Assembly (NCBI RefSeq): GCF_017873625.1
Contig: NZ_JAGGKL010000003.1
Location: 124,001 to 188,000, forward strand
Direction: 5' to 3'
DNA length: 64,000 nucleotides
Source: Methanobacterium petrolearium
Lineage (GTDB): Archaea > Methanobacteriota > Methanobacteria > Methanobacteriales > Methanobacteriaceae
A program made the translations under genes and the position numbers. How positions within the stretch are numbered: the stretch's first letter is position 1; each line of letters begins with the position of its first letter. The notes beneath the pieces were generated by a model that was not told where the DNA came from, made no database searches, and saw nothing but the letters and a program-made list of their open reading frames with translations. Shown one piece after another: positions 51,451 to 60,776 of the stretch.

Positions 51451-52157
51451 TTATTGGGATATGGTACTGTTTAATAAATACCCTTTTTCCACGTAATATC
51501 TTTTTACGGGGAGCATTTCAAATTCATAATCATGATAAACAACTGATTCTGGGACATACAATATCTTCAGACCTTTAGCATTAATCCTCCAGGAAAGTTC
51601 AGAATCCTCCATGTAGAGGAAAATGTTTTCATCAAAACATCCCAATTCCAGGAAATTCTTCCGCGAAATAGCAAAACATGCCCCTGATAATCCATTAACA
51701 AACATTGAATCGTTCCAAGCATCTGGTTTTTCTCCCACACCCCTAGTGAAAGCCATTCCAGTGAAGTGCTGTTTATTGCCACAGGTATTAATCTTTTCTC
51801 CATTATAAACCAGGATCTTGGGAATTGTTATAATATTTGGATTTTCAGCAAGAGGTTTAAGGAGATTATCAATAGAATCATGTTTTAACTTAGTGTCTGG
51901 ATTTAATATAACCAAAAAATCATGGGTGGAATATTCAACCCCTAAATTAATCGCAGATCCATATCCTGTATTCTCAGGATTTTTTATTAATTTGACATCC
52001 GAAAATGCTCTTCTATGAACCCTGGAGTGCTATCTGTTGATACATTATCAACCACAATTATTTCTAGGGATTTGTCATTGTAGATCGTTTTTAGGCATTC
52101 TTCTATGTGATGCCTGTGATTATGGTTTACTATGATCACTGATACTGAGGTGCTCAT
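51451..52157 (-). pseudogene. Frameshifted glycosyltransferase family 2 gene
   Basis: From the ATG at 52157 the frame reads MSTSVSVIIVNHNHRHHIEE and IIVVDNVSTDSTPGFIEEHF, a clear GT-A start, then breaks at a run of four A (plus strand, about 52002-52005). Restoring one base gives SDVKLIKNPENTGYGSAINL and then VEYSTHDFLVILNPDTKL, joining the open frame that runs to 51451. The C-terminus also stops early, at EKGYLLNSTISQ, where relatives continue for several dozen residues. So it is broken once or twice, or the homopolymer is a sequencing error. Related to rhamnosyl- and similar GT2 transferases. Confidence 0.8.
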
Positions 52158-52266
52158 TAAAAATATCCTTCCTTGAAATCAATCTTGCCTTACTATCAAA
52201 TTGGTATTAGTTCTTAATTATATATCTTTTGTGGAGTTATTTAAGAATAATTTTTTCAATAACCTA

Positions 52267-53424
52267 TTAAAATAATTTATATCTTTTCAGAAGGTTTAAT
52301 GGGCGATAAATGTAATATATGAAAAAAAGGGATGGTGGTAGGTCTAGATTGTTCAATTCATAGAAAGATGGATTAAAAATCCCACTAAAAACATCTTTTA
52401 TCCCATCAATTTTTTTCTCCCTTAACCTATAACTTATTTGCATATCCTCTATTAAACTATTTTCCAATTTATCCGAAAATAATCTGTTAACGAACCTATC
52501 TGATACCTTTATCACTTCAGTATCATAAAACTTTGATATGATAGGTCCCAGTTTTAAATTAAGAAGTAACTGACATAGATATAGATTGATAAATAAAATT
52601 TTTTGAATAGAGAGTTGTTGGGATATTTTTAAAACTTGCGACCAATCGATCTTCTGGTTATTTATTAGAGTTGAAATATCCGCCAGCCATGCTAATCGAC
52701 TCCACTGATGGCTCGCATTGTGTATTGAAAGTATCAAAATAAGATTTTCCGGAGAGATTTTTGGAATCGGGACCCCTCCAATATCCAATGAAGCAAGATT
52801 GTCTAAAAAGATTTCCTCAGCATTTGAAGGTAAATTTAGAAAAACTCCGGAAAATTTCCAGTGTACTTCAAGGGAAATTCCTTTACTTTCATGGAGGAAC
52901 TTTAATTCACGTTGAGAATTCAGATAATTTCGTTCCTGAGCTGCATCCAGATCAAATTCAGGCCTATAACCCTTAGAAATCAATATTTCCTTAACATGAG
53001 GAACATCATCTTTTTTCACCAAAAGATCAAGATCACCGAACTGGCGCATTGAAATGTTATCATAAGCTTGTAGGGCTAAGATAGGGCCTTTATATGGGAC
53101 TGATTCAATATTGTGATTATTTAAAGTTTTTATAACTTCAATGAGTTCTTGCATGAAAAATAAATTCTTTTTAGCGTTGTTGTTTAAAAATCCTTTTAAA
53201 ATACCCATAAATTCAGATGGAATTTCATCTGGACAGATACGATTGAGTTGCCAGTAGAGTAATGACTGTAAACCATGCATCAAAGCAATATTAAGAAGAT
53301 AATCCCAATTTAAACTACATTGAACTAAGTTTTTTATTCTCTGTTCAGTAACATCGTCAATAACTGTGTGAGCACAACAAAGCAGTAATTCTTCTTCTGC
53401 CTTGAATTTAATAGTTGAATCCAT
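52267..53424 (-). CDS. Nucleotidyltransferase-family protein (PF14907-like), lasso-cluster type
   Basis: 385 residues. The characteristic block is VPYKGPILALQAYDNISMRQFGDLDLLV, read in parts at residues 109-136, with Lys112 and the paired acidic residues Asp131 and Asp133 of the nucleotidyltransferase fold. EVHWKF and LILSIHNASHQWSRL follow. This family often sits in lasso-peptide and related RiPP clusters; in Bacillus pseudomycoidin the equivalent protein works after the HPr-kinase-like tailoring kinase. Here it lies on the same strand downstream of the exporter and B2 genes, separated by a small oppositely oriented lipoprotein gene. Its role in this locus is inferred from that association. 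Confidence 0.75.
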   Translation of the reverse strand: MDSTIKFKAEEELLLCCAHTVIDDVTEQRIKNLVQCSLNWDYLLNIALMHGLQSLLYWQLNRICPDEIPSEFMGILKGFLNNNAKKNLFFMQELIEVIKTLNNHNIESVPYKGPILALQAYDNISMRQFGDLDLLVKKDDVPHVKEILISKGYRPEFDLDAAQERNYLNSQRELKFLHESKGISLEVHWKFSGVFLNLPSNAEEIFLDNLASLDIGGVPIPKISPENLILILSIHNASHQWSRLAWLADISTLINNQKIDWSQVLKISQQLSIQKILFINLYLCQLLLNLKLGPIISKFYDTEVIKVSDRFVNRLFSDKLENSLIEDMQISYRLREKKIDGIKDVFSGIFNPSFYELNNLDLPPSLFFIYYIYRPLNLLKRYKLF

Positions 53425-53525
53425 TGAATCGCCAAATGTGATCAGTTTTCCTTAAAACATTTTTCATATATCTATTAATATAATAAATTACAAGTTAATG
53501 ATTGTAATGGTTCAGGGAGAATAAC

Positions 53526-53948
53526 ATGCAAAAATCGTCAATTGTTCTAACTATTCTTTTATTAGGATTTTTCGTTGGAATAGTAAGTTCCTCGGGTTGT
53601 ATTGATACTAATAAGACAGGTAATGTATGGGGTGAGAAAAAAATCTCAATAGATGCTATTAAAATATCAAATAACACCACAGGCAACTACAGTGAACAAA
53701 ACGAGTCAAGATATTATGTCTATGGATATTTGGAAAATGACAATCCATATGAAGCTTTGAATGTTAAAATAAGAGTCACAGTATTTGGTTACAACGGAAC
53801 TGAAATTGCTGTTAATGAGACCCCATATATAGATCCCAAAAGTATACCTGCTCAGGGAGAATCCTTCTTCTATGCCCGTTTTTCAGATCCTGACAAGAAG
53901 ATTACCAAATATGAAGTTAAAATTATAAGTGCAAAGGCAGAATACTGA
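53526..53948 (+). CDS. Small lipoprotein with FxLYD-like domain
   Basis: 140 residues. A hydrophobic signal ends in a lipobox-like VSSSGC, so the mature N-terminus would be Cys24. The outer domain SRYYVYGYLENDNPYEALNV is followed by a beta-sandwich with KITKYEVKIIS, an FxLYD/DUF3426-like pattern. GGGAGA lies upstream of the ATG. Convergent with the exporter gene. Many Asn-x-Ser/Thr sites are present. Confidence 0.65.
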   Translation: MQKSSIVLTILLLGFFVGIVSSSGCIDTNKTGNVWGEKKISIDAIKISNNTTGNYSEQNESRYYVYGYLENDNPYEALNVKIRVTVFGYNGTEIAVNETPYIDPKSIPAQGESFFYARFSDPDKKITKYEVKIISAKAEY

Positions 53949-53957
53949 AACTCCCTA

Positions 53958-55751
53958 TTAATTAACACCTTGAGCCCCACAAATATCCGAAAACCATCCT
54001 TTTTCCTTTTTCAATTCATCCCATGTTCCTGACTCCAAGATCGTCCCATTATCAACCAGATAAATGTAATCCGCGTTTTTAATGGTGGAAAGTCTGTGGG
54101 CGATCATCAAGATAGTTATATCACCATGAAGGTCGTCAATGGCCTTTATAATCTTTTTCTCATTATCTGAATCCAGATTACTGGTTGCTTCATCCATTAT
54201 CAAAAGAGAAGGGTTCCTTAAAAGAGCCCGTGCCAGTGCCAGGCGTTGCCTCTCCCCACCAGATAAACGAACACCCCTATCACCAATAATAGTATCCAGA
54301 CCTTCAGGTAGTCTGTAAACAAAGTCATATGCTGCGGCCAGTTTCAAAGCATGATTCAACTCCTCCTCATCAGCATCAGGACATGCCAGAAATAAATTAA
54401 AACGAATACTCTCATTGAAAAGAAAAGTTTCCTGGGCAACATAACCAATTTTACTCCTCCAGGAAGCAATGGATTTTTTTAAAACCGGTACTCCATCAAG
54501 AGATACTTCCCCTTCCTCTGGTCTGATAAGTCCCATAACCAGATCAGCCACTGTACTTTTACCTGCCCCCGATGGTCCGGCAATGGCTGTGGTTTTCCCT
54601 GCAGGTATCCTTAGATCCATATCTTTTATGGTGAAGTGGTCTTCACCCCTATATGAAAACTTAACCTTTTGAAAGCGGATTTCCTGTTTCAATTCTATTT
54701 TTTCATCTCCAGATCCTGCATCCTCACTATTTTCCAGACACTCATTCTCCAAATTCATCACATTCTCAAATGCAGGTAACATGTTGGTGAAGTACTGGTA
54801 GGCCCGTTGTATGGTGGAAAACTGGGGAATCATCCTTACAAATAGGTAAATCAGTAAAAAAAGACTGGCTGTGGGTAATTTCACCACTTCAATAAGGATA
54901 AACACCATAACTGCAAGAACCATCACGGTCCCCACATCAAATAACAGTTTCACATCCACATAACTCTTAATCGCATCCAAATAATTAAAGGCAACTTGGT
55001 CTGCCTGTACTCCGAATAATTTAATGTTTTCATTCTGCATTCCAAAACTTTTAATGGTTTTCATACCATCCAGGTGCTGCATAATAGAGTAGTAGAGATC
55101 CCGGGTGGTGGTGGTTATTTGCTCACCAACAAAACGTGATCTACTTGCTTTTCTCCTCAAAATAAGAAGAATTACAACTCCCACTGCAAATATCACCCCT
55201 GTGATGACACCTGCCAATTCAAGGGCAAAAACAATGTAAACCATTAAAATCATTATCCCTGATATGAAAGTTAAAAACTGACCAGTGCCTGTACTTATTC
55301 TGTCTATTTCATTGGTAAGAGCATGGGCAAAGTTAGATGATTTCATTCTAGAGAAAAATAACCAGTTAGAACTGGTGATGGCATTGTAAAGACGTTTTCT
55401 AAGGTGGGCTGCAAATTGATACTGTATTTCTGAGGTTTTAATGGACTGATATCTGGTTAAAACTGCGCCTATGCTTATCAACATCACATAAATTACCAGT
55501 ACCATTACCAAGGTTGGTTGCAATCCAAAATATGTAAAAAAAGCAGATACTAATCCTGCGATCTGGCCCAGTGATCCCTGTCCCACATCCAGACCCACCA
55601 GTCCTAAAAGAGGCACTAACATTAAAAGACCCAGTGCTTCTGTGAAACTTAAAAAAACCATTAAAATTAAGGCTATTGTAACCTTTCTGGGCATTAACTG
55701 TGTTAAGTTTCGAGAGTACTGGCCAAGTAGGCTGTTTTTTAGATATTTCAT
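53958..55751 (-). CDS. ABC exporter, fused permease and ATPase (lasso D candidate)
   Basis: 597 residues. The N-terminal half (about 1-335) has six membrane segments of a type I exporter. The ATPase half has Walker A GPSGAGKST (392-400), Q-loop VAQETFLF, signature LSGGE (496-500) and Walker B LLIMDE (516-521). No N-terminal C39 peptidase domain is present, as expected when the leader is removed by a separate B2 protease. Its ATG overlaps the B2 stop by four bases (ATGA), so B2 and D are translationally coupled. Likely exports the lasso peptide. Confidence 0.88.
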   Translation of the reverse strand: MKYLKNSLLGQYSRNLTQLMPRKVTIALILMVFLSFTEALGLLMLVPLLGLVGLDVGQGSLGQIAGLVSAFFTYFGLQPTLVMVLVIYVMLISIGAVLTRYQSIKTSEIQYQFAAHLRKRLYNAITSSNWLFFSRMKSSNFAHALTNEIDRISTGTGQFLTFISGIMILMVYIVFALELAGVITGVIFAVGVVILLILRRKASRSRFVGEQITTTTRDLYYSIMQHLDGMKTIKSFGMQNENIKLFGVQADQVAFNYLDAIKSYVDVKLLFDVGTVMVLAVMVFILIEVVKLPTASLFLLIYLFVRMIPQFSTIQRAYQYFTNMLPAFENVMNLENECLENSEDAGSGDEKIELKQEIRFQKVKFSYRGEDHFTIKDMDLRIPAGKTTAIAGPSGAGKSTVADLVMGLIRPEEGEVSLDGVPVLKKSIASWRSKIGYVAQETFLFNESIRFNLFLACPDADEEELNHALKLAAAYDFVYRLPEGLDTIIGDRGVRLSGGERQRLALARALLRNPSLLIMDEATSNLDSDNEKKIIKAIDDLHGDITILMIAHRLSTIKNADYIYLVDNGTILESGTWDELKKEKGWFSDICGAQGVN

Positions 55752-56173
55752 GATCCACCATCAATATCCAGTATAGTTTTATAATCTTTCTCAGATTCCC
55801 CTAAAACCACATTTTCACCATATTCCAGCCAGGCATGGGCTTCAAAGACTCCGTCTTCATTTGAAACTCCTATTTTTATGAGAGTATGGTAACCATATTT
55901 GGAGAATAATATATATCCTGCCAGTGCCTGCACCAGGCAGGTTGCCCGGGGAACATACCTGGAAGCCATATGTATCATAAACCTGATTCTATTCATTGGA
56001 ACTTTCATATCACTTCGAGAAAAGTAACTGGCAATTTTCTGGACTCTTTTTTGAACAAAAGAAAAAGGGAAAAGCCAGAGCATGAAACGAACTTCCATAA
56101 CCCAGAATAGAGATTCAATAGCCACCATTTTATCCTGGGAAGATAATTTTATGAAACTTGAAATTATGGACAT
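55748..56173 (-). CDS. Lasso-peptide B2-type transglutaminase-like leader peptidase
   Basis: 141 residues, the usual size of a free-standing lasso B2 protein. The catalytic Cys79 is in PRATCLVQALAGYILFSKYG and His113 is in FEAHAWLEYG, the hallmark C...HAW arrangement of PF13471 (Transglut_core3). It would cut the leader from the precursor after binding through B1. AGGATAAAC lies before the ATG. It is the first gene of an operon with the exporter. A TATA-like box lies upstream at about 56369-56378, with a GTGA-N6-TCAC palindrome just downstream of it. Confidence 0.88.
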   Translation of the reverse strand: MSIISSFIKLSSQDKMVAIESLFWVMEVRFMLWLFPFSFVQKRVQKIASYFSRSDMKVPMNRIRFMIHMASRYVPRATCLVQALAGYILFSKYGYHTLIKIGVSNEDGVFEAHAWLEYGENVVLGESEKDYKTILDIDGGS

Positions 56174-56350
56174 GTTTATCCTTCTAAAATAATGATCCTT
56201 AATTTTGTTATTGTAACTTATAATATATCAGAAGGCGATCCTAGAAGTAGATCATAGTCATCACCAGTACCTCTTTCTGTGCCGATATTCACAAACTTCT
56301 TTTGATAGCTACCTCCACCTTAGATAATACACATATTTGTCCAGTCTTTT

Positions 56351-56364
56351 GTGACTTTTTTCAC
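56351..56364. promoter_or_regulatory. GTGA-N6-TCAC palindrome 1 (B2-D promoter side)
   Basis: Sequence TGTGACTTTTTTCACA including flanks. On the minus strand it falls between the TATA-like ATATATAA (56369-56378) and the expected start of transcription, a position usual for a repressor. Confidence 0.55.
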
Positions 56365-56473
56365 ATAGTTATATATTAAAAAGCAAATTTTATAAGTAAT
56401 AATCACAAATTTTTAATAGTCAGAATATTTACCTTCAAAACTTATATTGATAGACGACTTTTTCCGTGTTTTT

Positions 56474-56487
56474 GTGAATATTGTCAC
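56474..56487. promoter_or_regulatory. GTGA-N6-TCAC palindrome 2
   Basis: GTGAATATTGTCAC. Lies upstream of the adhesin promoter; its centre is 31 bases from that of palindrome 3, about three helical turns. Confidence 0.55.
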
Positions 56488-56504
56488 GAGCTATAATGAA
56501 GTTT

Positions 56505-56518
56505 GTGACGTTATTCAC
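56505..56518. promoter_or_regulatory. GTGA-N6-TCAC palindrome 3 and adhesin TATA box
   Basis: GTGACGTTATTCAC, with T before and A after, giving the TGTGA-N6-TCACA form. It lies about 25 bases upstream of TTTATATA at 56543-56550, the likely TATA box for the plus-strand adhesin gene. Apart from these sites the 56174-56676 spacer shows no gene. Confidence 0.55.
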
Positions 56519-56676
56519 ACATTTATAGGTGGTTATAGGAATCTTTATATACATATATTCACATAAGAAAAAACAACGAATATTATGATCACGAGATTAT
56601 ATTGCTCACGACCACCAACGGGTGCAATATATGCTAAAAATATTATTTGAATTTGATGGGGGAATAAGAAATTAGG

Positions 56677-59600
56677 ATGAAAAAACAATCATTAATGTTT
56701 ATCATGGCTATCTTATTAGTCCTTACTCTTTGTGGTACTGTAGCCGCCGCAAATGACAAAGAGAAAAAAAAGGACGTGACTGAAGAAAACATCACAGAAA
56801 ACGTAACCACAACTGGTGGTTGCGATCCTATAATCAATGGTACAGTAACCATTGAAGAATATGGTCGTACAAGAGCACTACCCAACGCCACAGTCACTGT
56901 AAGTTCAACCAGTGACCGGATTCTGGGCATGGCCACTACCGATGAAAACGGATATTATTCTATCAGCTTTTTCAGCGCTGATACTATTTTTAAAGTAACA
57001 GCCAGCTATATTGGGTGCGATTCTGTCACCAACAGTAGTGTATTTGTGACCTTAAACCTGACGGACAATACCGCATATGGCACTGCTGATTTCCTACTAA
57101 CCCCTATCGAAGCAGAATATATTGGTTTGGGACGTTATAGTTCAGTTTATATGAAATATTATAATGATTATGGAGCTGCAGGAGTTATGAGAGTAAGAAT
57201 TCCTGCAGATGGTGGTACAACCTATAATGCGTTTTGTATTGATATATACACCCCTATTTCCTCCGGTAACACTCTCTTAGTTAACGGTCCTCTGCCTGGA
57301 ACTGCAGGAGATCTACCTGAAGGGGTGGATTGGGGTAAAGTAAACTACATACTCACCCACTATGTAAATAACTACCTTTCCAATAATGAAGCTGCAGCCA
57401 TCCAGTGTGCCATCTGGTACTACACCTCAGCACCATACGGAGTTTACCCCGGAAACAACTCAGAACACCCTGGATATTACCAGTTCATGACTTACAGCCC
57501 CAGATACATCTCTGGTTTAAGAGCCCCCTATGATGGAGTTATGGAAGGCTGGTGGAATTATGATTATACTGTTTATAACAGGGCATGGCAGATCATAGAT
57601 GATGCTGAATCCATCAACTATCCCTCTCAAATATCAATAGATCCTGAAACAGTCAGAGTACCCAACGGTGGAAGCACCACCCTAACCACCACTGTAACCG
57701 ATCAGGAGGGTAACCCTATGAGTGGGGTTACTGTGAACTTCTCCACTACCAGTGGTTCATTCTCATCCAGTTCAAGTGTTACCACCACCACAGCCACAAC
57801 CAACAGCAATGGACAGGCAACTGTAACCATATACGGCAGGTACAGTTACAACACCAGTGCCACCGTACTTACCTGGGTACAGCTACAGAAATACGGAACT
57901 TTACTATATGACGATTACTTAAACCCTAAACAGAACTTAGTTGTAGCTGACATGGTTCCCTACACCCTGCAGGCTATCAGTATTGTGAACTTTGATGTGA
58001 CAGCCAATGTGGCCCTATCACAGAATTCCACCACACCGGTGAATGTGGGTGATACAGTAACCTATGTGGTAACTGCCACCAACAACGGACCCAACACTGC
58101 CACAGGAATACTCATAAGTGACATTGTTCCTGCAGAATTAAGCAATATTACCATCACCCCCTCCAATGGTGCTCAATACTATAACTCCAACACTGGAGTT
58201 TGGACCATAGCCTCACTGGCCAATGGAGCCAGCGCCACCTTAACCATAACCGGAACTGCCACCGCAGCCATGGCCGGATTAAACACCACCAACACTGCCA
58301 CCAGAATTGCTCAAGACCAGTACAACAGTTTATCTAACACTACCAGTGCAGTGGTTTACACTAAACTATCAGATCCCATCATTACCCAGACTGTAAACAG
58401 TCAGGACACTGGGTCAGTAACTGTGAATGTGGGCGATAACGTTACTATCATTGTTAACGCTTACTGCAGCGGACCGGATGATGCAACTAACATCCAAATT
58501 GAAGATATAATCCCTGTAGGGCTTGAAAATGTTACTGTAATCCCCTCTGTGGGAATTTACGATTATAACACTGGTATCTGGACCATTGACTTCCTGGAAA
58601 AATTCACCAATGCCACTTTAACCATAGCTGGTCAGGCAGGAGCAGCCATGGCTGGAATCAACATAACCAACCATGCTGAAGAAATTTATCAGACTGAATA
58701 CAACCCTACCCCTGGTAACAGTACCAGTATTCCAGTTTACACTAAACTGGCTGATGTTACACTCACCCAAACTGGAAGTTACCTGAGTGACGTGGTGACT
58801 TTCATAGTTACTGCAACAAACAACGGCCCAGACACAGCCACCAACATCAATATTGAGGATATTATTTCTGCAGGATTGACCGGAGTTACAGTTACACCTT
58901 CCGCTGGAACCAGTTATGCTGATGGTGTGTGGACTATTCCAAGTTTAGCTTATCTTGCAAGTGCAACACTGAATATAACTGGAACTGCTACACCACAAAC
59001 TACTGTAACGAACACCGCAAACAAGACTACTCAGAGTGAATATGATCCTAATACGCCTGATATTTCAACTGTTAATGTGTACGTACCTTGTGTTAACATG
59101 TATGTGTTGCAGTATCCATGGTATTATGATACAAAAGCAGGGACTTACCAGACAAAATCTGCCTACCATAACACCATAGTTTACACCGTTGATGTGAGAA
59201 ACATAGGACCCGATGATGCATCCGGAATAATAATCAAAGAAATTATAGGAACCGGATACGAGTTCCTCAGCTTCACCACTCAAGGTGTAGGAACCGCCAC
59301 ATACGATGAATTAACCAGAACAATAACCTGGATCATAGACTACATGCCCAAAAACGGAATGGCATGGCTACAAATATCCCTACTGGTAAATGGAACCGGC
59401 AACAACACACCCAACCTAGCTGTCAATGCAAGCCTATACCACGTCGACCAATACGACACACCAAACAACTACAAAAACAAAAATTACTCTATATACGTAG
59501 CACCCAACGCCGACATCCAAATAAACCAAACCCAACAAACATCCACCGAAGGAAACGACCAATATGTCACATACACCATAACCGCAACCAACAACGGACC

Positions 59601-60669
59601 AGACACCGCAACTGGAGTCCAAATAACCGACACACTACCAACCGGTTTAATATTTGACAGTTACACCACCACCCAAGGAAGCTACAGCAACGGAATATGG
59701 ACCATCGGAACAATCACCAACGGAACCACAGCCACACTCACCATAAAAGCAAAAATTAACACAACCACAGGAACCATCAAAAACACCGCCACCAAAACAG
59801 GCGAAACAGAAAATGACTGGAACTACGACAACAACGCACAAACAACCATTCTTGATCTGTCAGGAAATTACACTCCAACCGTTAATATGTATGTGTTGCA
59901 GTATCCATGGTATTATGATACAAAAGCAGGGACTTACCAGACAAAATCTGCCTACCATAACACCATAGTTTACACCGTTGATGTGAGAAACATAGGACCC
60001 GATGATGCATCCGGAATAATAATCAAAGAAATTATAGGAACCGGATACGAGTTCCTCAGCTTCACCACTCAAGGTGTAGGAACCGCCACATACGATGAAT
60101 TAACCAGAACAATAACCTGGATCATAGACTACATGCCCAAAAACGGAATGGCATGGCTACAAATATCCCTACTGGTAAATGGAACCGGCAACAACACACC
60201 CAACCTAGCTGTCAATGCAAGCCTATACCACGTCGACCAATACGACACACCAAACAACTACAAAAACAAAAATTACTCTATATACGTAGCACCCAACGCC
60301 GACATCCAAATAAACCAAACCCAACAAACATCCACCGAAGGAAACGACCAATATGTCACATACACCATAACCGCAACCAACAACGGACCAGACACCGCAA
60401 CTGGAGTCCAAATAACCGACACACTACCAACCGGTTTAATATTTGACAGTTACACCACCACCCAAGGAAGCTACAGCAACGGAATATGGACCATCGGAAC
60501 AATCACCAACGGAACCACAGCCACACTCACCATAAAAGCAAAAATTAACACAACCACAGGAACCATCAAAAACACCGCCACCAAAACAGGCGAAACAGAA
60601 AATGACTGGAACTACGACAACAACGCACAAACAACCATCTTAACGCTGAGAAATAGAAATGATATTTAA
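56677..60669 (+). CDS. Secreted adhesin-like protein with thioester-type domain and DUF11 repeats
   Basis: 1330 residues. A signal peptide (MKKQSLMFIMAILLVLTLCG, then TVAAA) is followed by a carboxypeptidase-regulatory-like beta domain (about 55-140). A thioester-type domain (about 148-300) has Cys187 in AFCIDIY and Gln243 in AAIQCAIWYY, the Cys and Gln that form the internal thioester in bacterial adhesins. A Big_1-like Ig domain spans about 312-395 (VPNGGSTTLTTTVTD, QATVTIYG). Five or more DUF11 units follow (VTYVVTATNNGPNTATGI type). The last two long units, from residues 806 and 1069, are almost identical. The protein ends abruptly (TTILTLRNRNDI) with no membrane anchor or pseudomurein-binding repeat, so it may be secreted, held non-covalently, or truncated. 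Confidence 0.85.
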   Translation: MKKQSLMFIMAILLVLTLCGTVAAANDKEKKKDVTEENITENVTTTGGCDPIINGTVTIEEYGRTRALPNATVTVSSTSDRILGMATTDENGYYSISFFSADTIFKVTASYIGCDSVTNSSVFVTLNLTDNTAYGTADFLLTPIEAEYIGLGRYSSVYMKYYNDYGAAGVMRVRIPADGGTTYNAFCIDIYTPISSGNTLLVNGPLPGTAGDLPEGVDWGKVNYILTHYVNNYLSNNEAAAIQCAIWYYTSAPYGVYPGNNSEHPGYYQFMTYSPRYISGLRAPYDGVMEGWWNYDYTVYNRAWQIIDDAESINYPSQISIDPETVRVPNGGSTTLTTTVTDQEGNPMSGVTVNFSTTSGSFSSSSSVTTTTATTNSNGQATVTIYGRYSYNTSATVLTWVQLQKYGTLLYDDYLNPKQNLVVADMVPYTLQAISIVNFDVTANVALSQNSTTPVNVGDTVTYVVTATNNGPNTATGILISDIVPAELSNITITPSNGAQYYNSNTGVWTIASLANGASATLTITGTATAAMAGLNTTNTATRIAQDQYNSLSNTTSAVVYTKLSDPIITQTVNSQDTGSVTVNVGDNVTIIVNAYCSGPDDATNIQIEDIIPVGLENVTVIPSVGIYDYNTGIWTIDFLEKFTNATLTIAGQAGAAMAGINITNHAEEIYQTEYNPTPGNSTSIPVYTKLADVTLTQTGSYLSDVVTFIVTATNNGPDTATNINIEDIISAGLTGVTVTPSAGTSYADGVWTIPSLAYLASATLNITGTATPQTTVTNTANKTTQSEYDPNTPDISTVNVYVPCVNMYVLQYPWYYDTKAGTYQTKSAYHNTIVYTVDVRNIGPDDASGIIIKEIIGTGYEFLSFTTQGVGTATYDELTRTITWIIDYMPKNGMAWLQISLLVNGTGNNTPNLAVNASLYHVDQYDTPNNYKNKNYSIYVAPNADIQINQTQQTSTEGNDQYVTYTITATNNGPDTATGVQITDTLPTGLIFDSYTTTQGSYSNGIWTIGTITNGTTATLTIKAKINTTTGTIKNTATKTGETENDWNYDNNAQTTILDLSGNYTPTVNMYVLQYPWYYDTKAGTYQTKSAYHNTIVYTVDVRNIGPDDASGIIIKEIIGTGYEFLSFTTQGVGTATYDELTRTITWIIDYMPKNGMAWLQISLLVNGTGNNTPNLAVNASLYHVDQYDTPNNYKNKNYSIYVAPNADIQINQTQQTSTEGNDQYVTYTITATNNGPDTATGVQITDTLPTGLIFDSYTTTQGSYSNGIWTIGTITNGTTATLTIKAKINTTTGTIKNTATKTGETENDWNYDNNAQTTILTLRNRNDI
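59092..60638 (+). repeat. Near-perfect 789-bp tandem duplication inside the adhesin gene
   Basis: Copy 1 begins at 59092 (GTTAACATGTATGTGTTGCA) and copy 2 at 59881 (GTTAATATGTATGTGTTGCA), a period of 789 bases or 263 codons. About 758 bases match with almost no changes. Translations in the other frames of the two copies are also identical, so silent sites are conserved as well. This means recent duplication or gene conversion. The 3' two thirds of each copy use an A/C-rich codon style (AAC, ACC, CCA) unlike the gene's beginning. Confidence 0.92.
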
Positions 60670-60695
60670 AGAGATATCCTTAATTTTTTATAAAC

Positions 60696-60706
60696 TTTTT
60701 TATATA
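60696..60706 (+). promoter_or_regulatory. TATA box candidate for the lasso precursor gene
   Basis: TTTTTATATA lies 71-81 bases before the precursor ATG and just after the T-rich stretch that may end adhesin transcription (TTTTTTATAAACTTTTTTAT). It would allow separate transcription of the precursor with a leader of about 45 bases. Confidence 0.45.
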
Positions 60707-60776
60707 CTCAAGTTAAATTAGAAGAATAAAGAAAATTTGTTCCAATAACTATTAAGATAAATAATGTTGTGATACA

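Noticed and set aside
59364..60446. Identical paired open frames on both strands within the adhesin gene
   Set aside because: They are shadows of the 789-bp duplication; their identity only shows that the DNA copies match.
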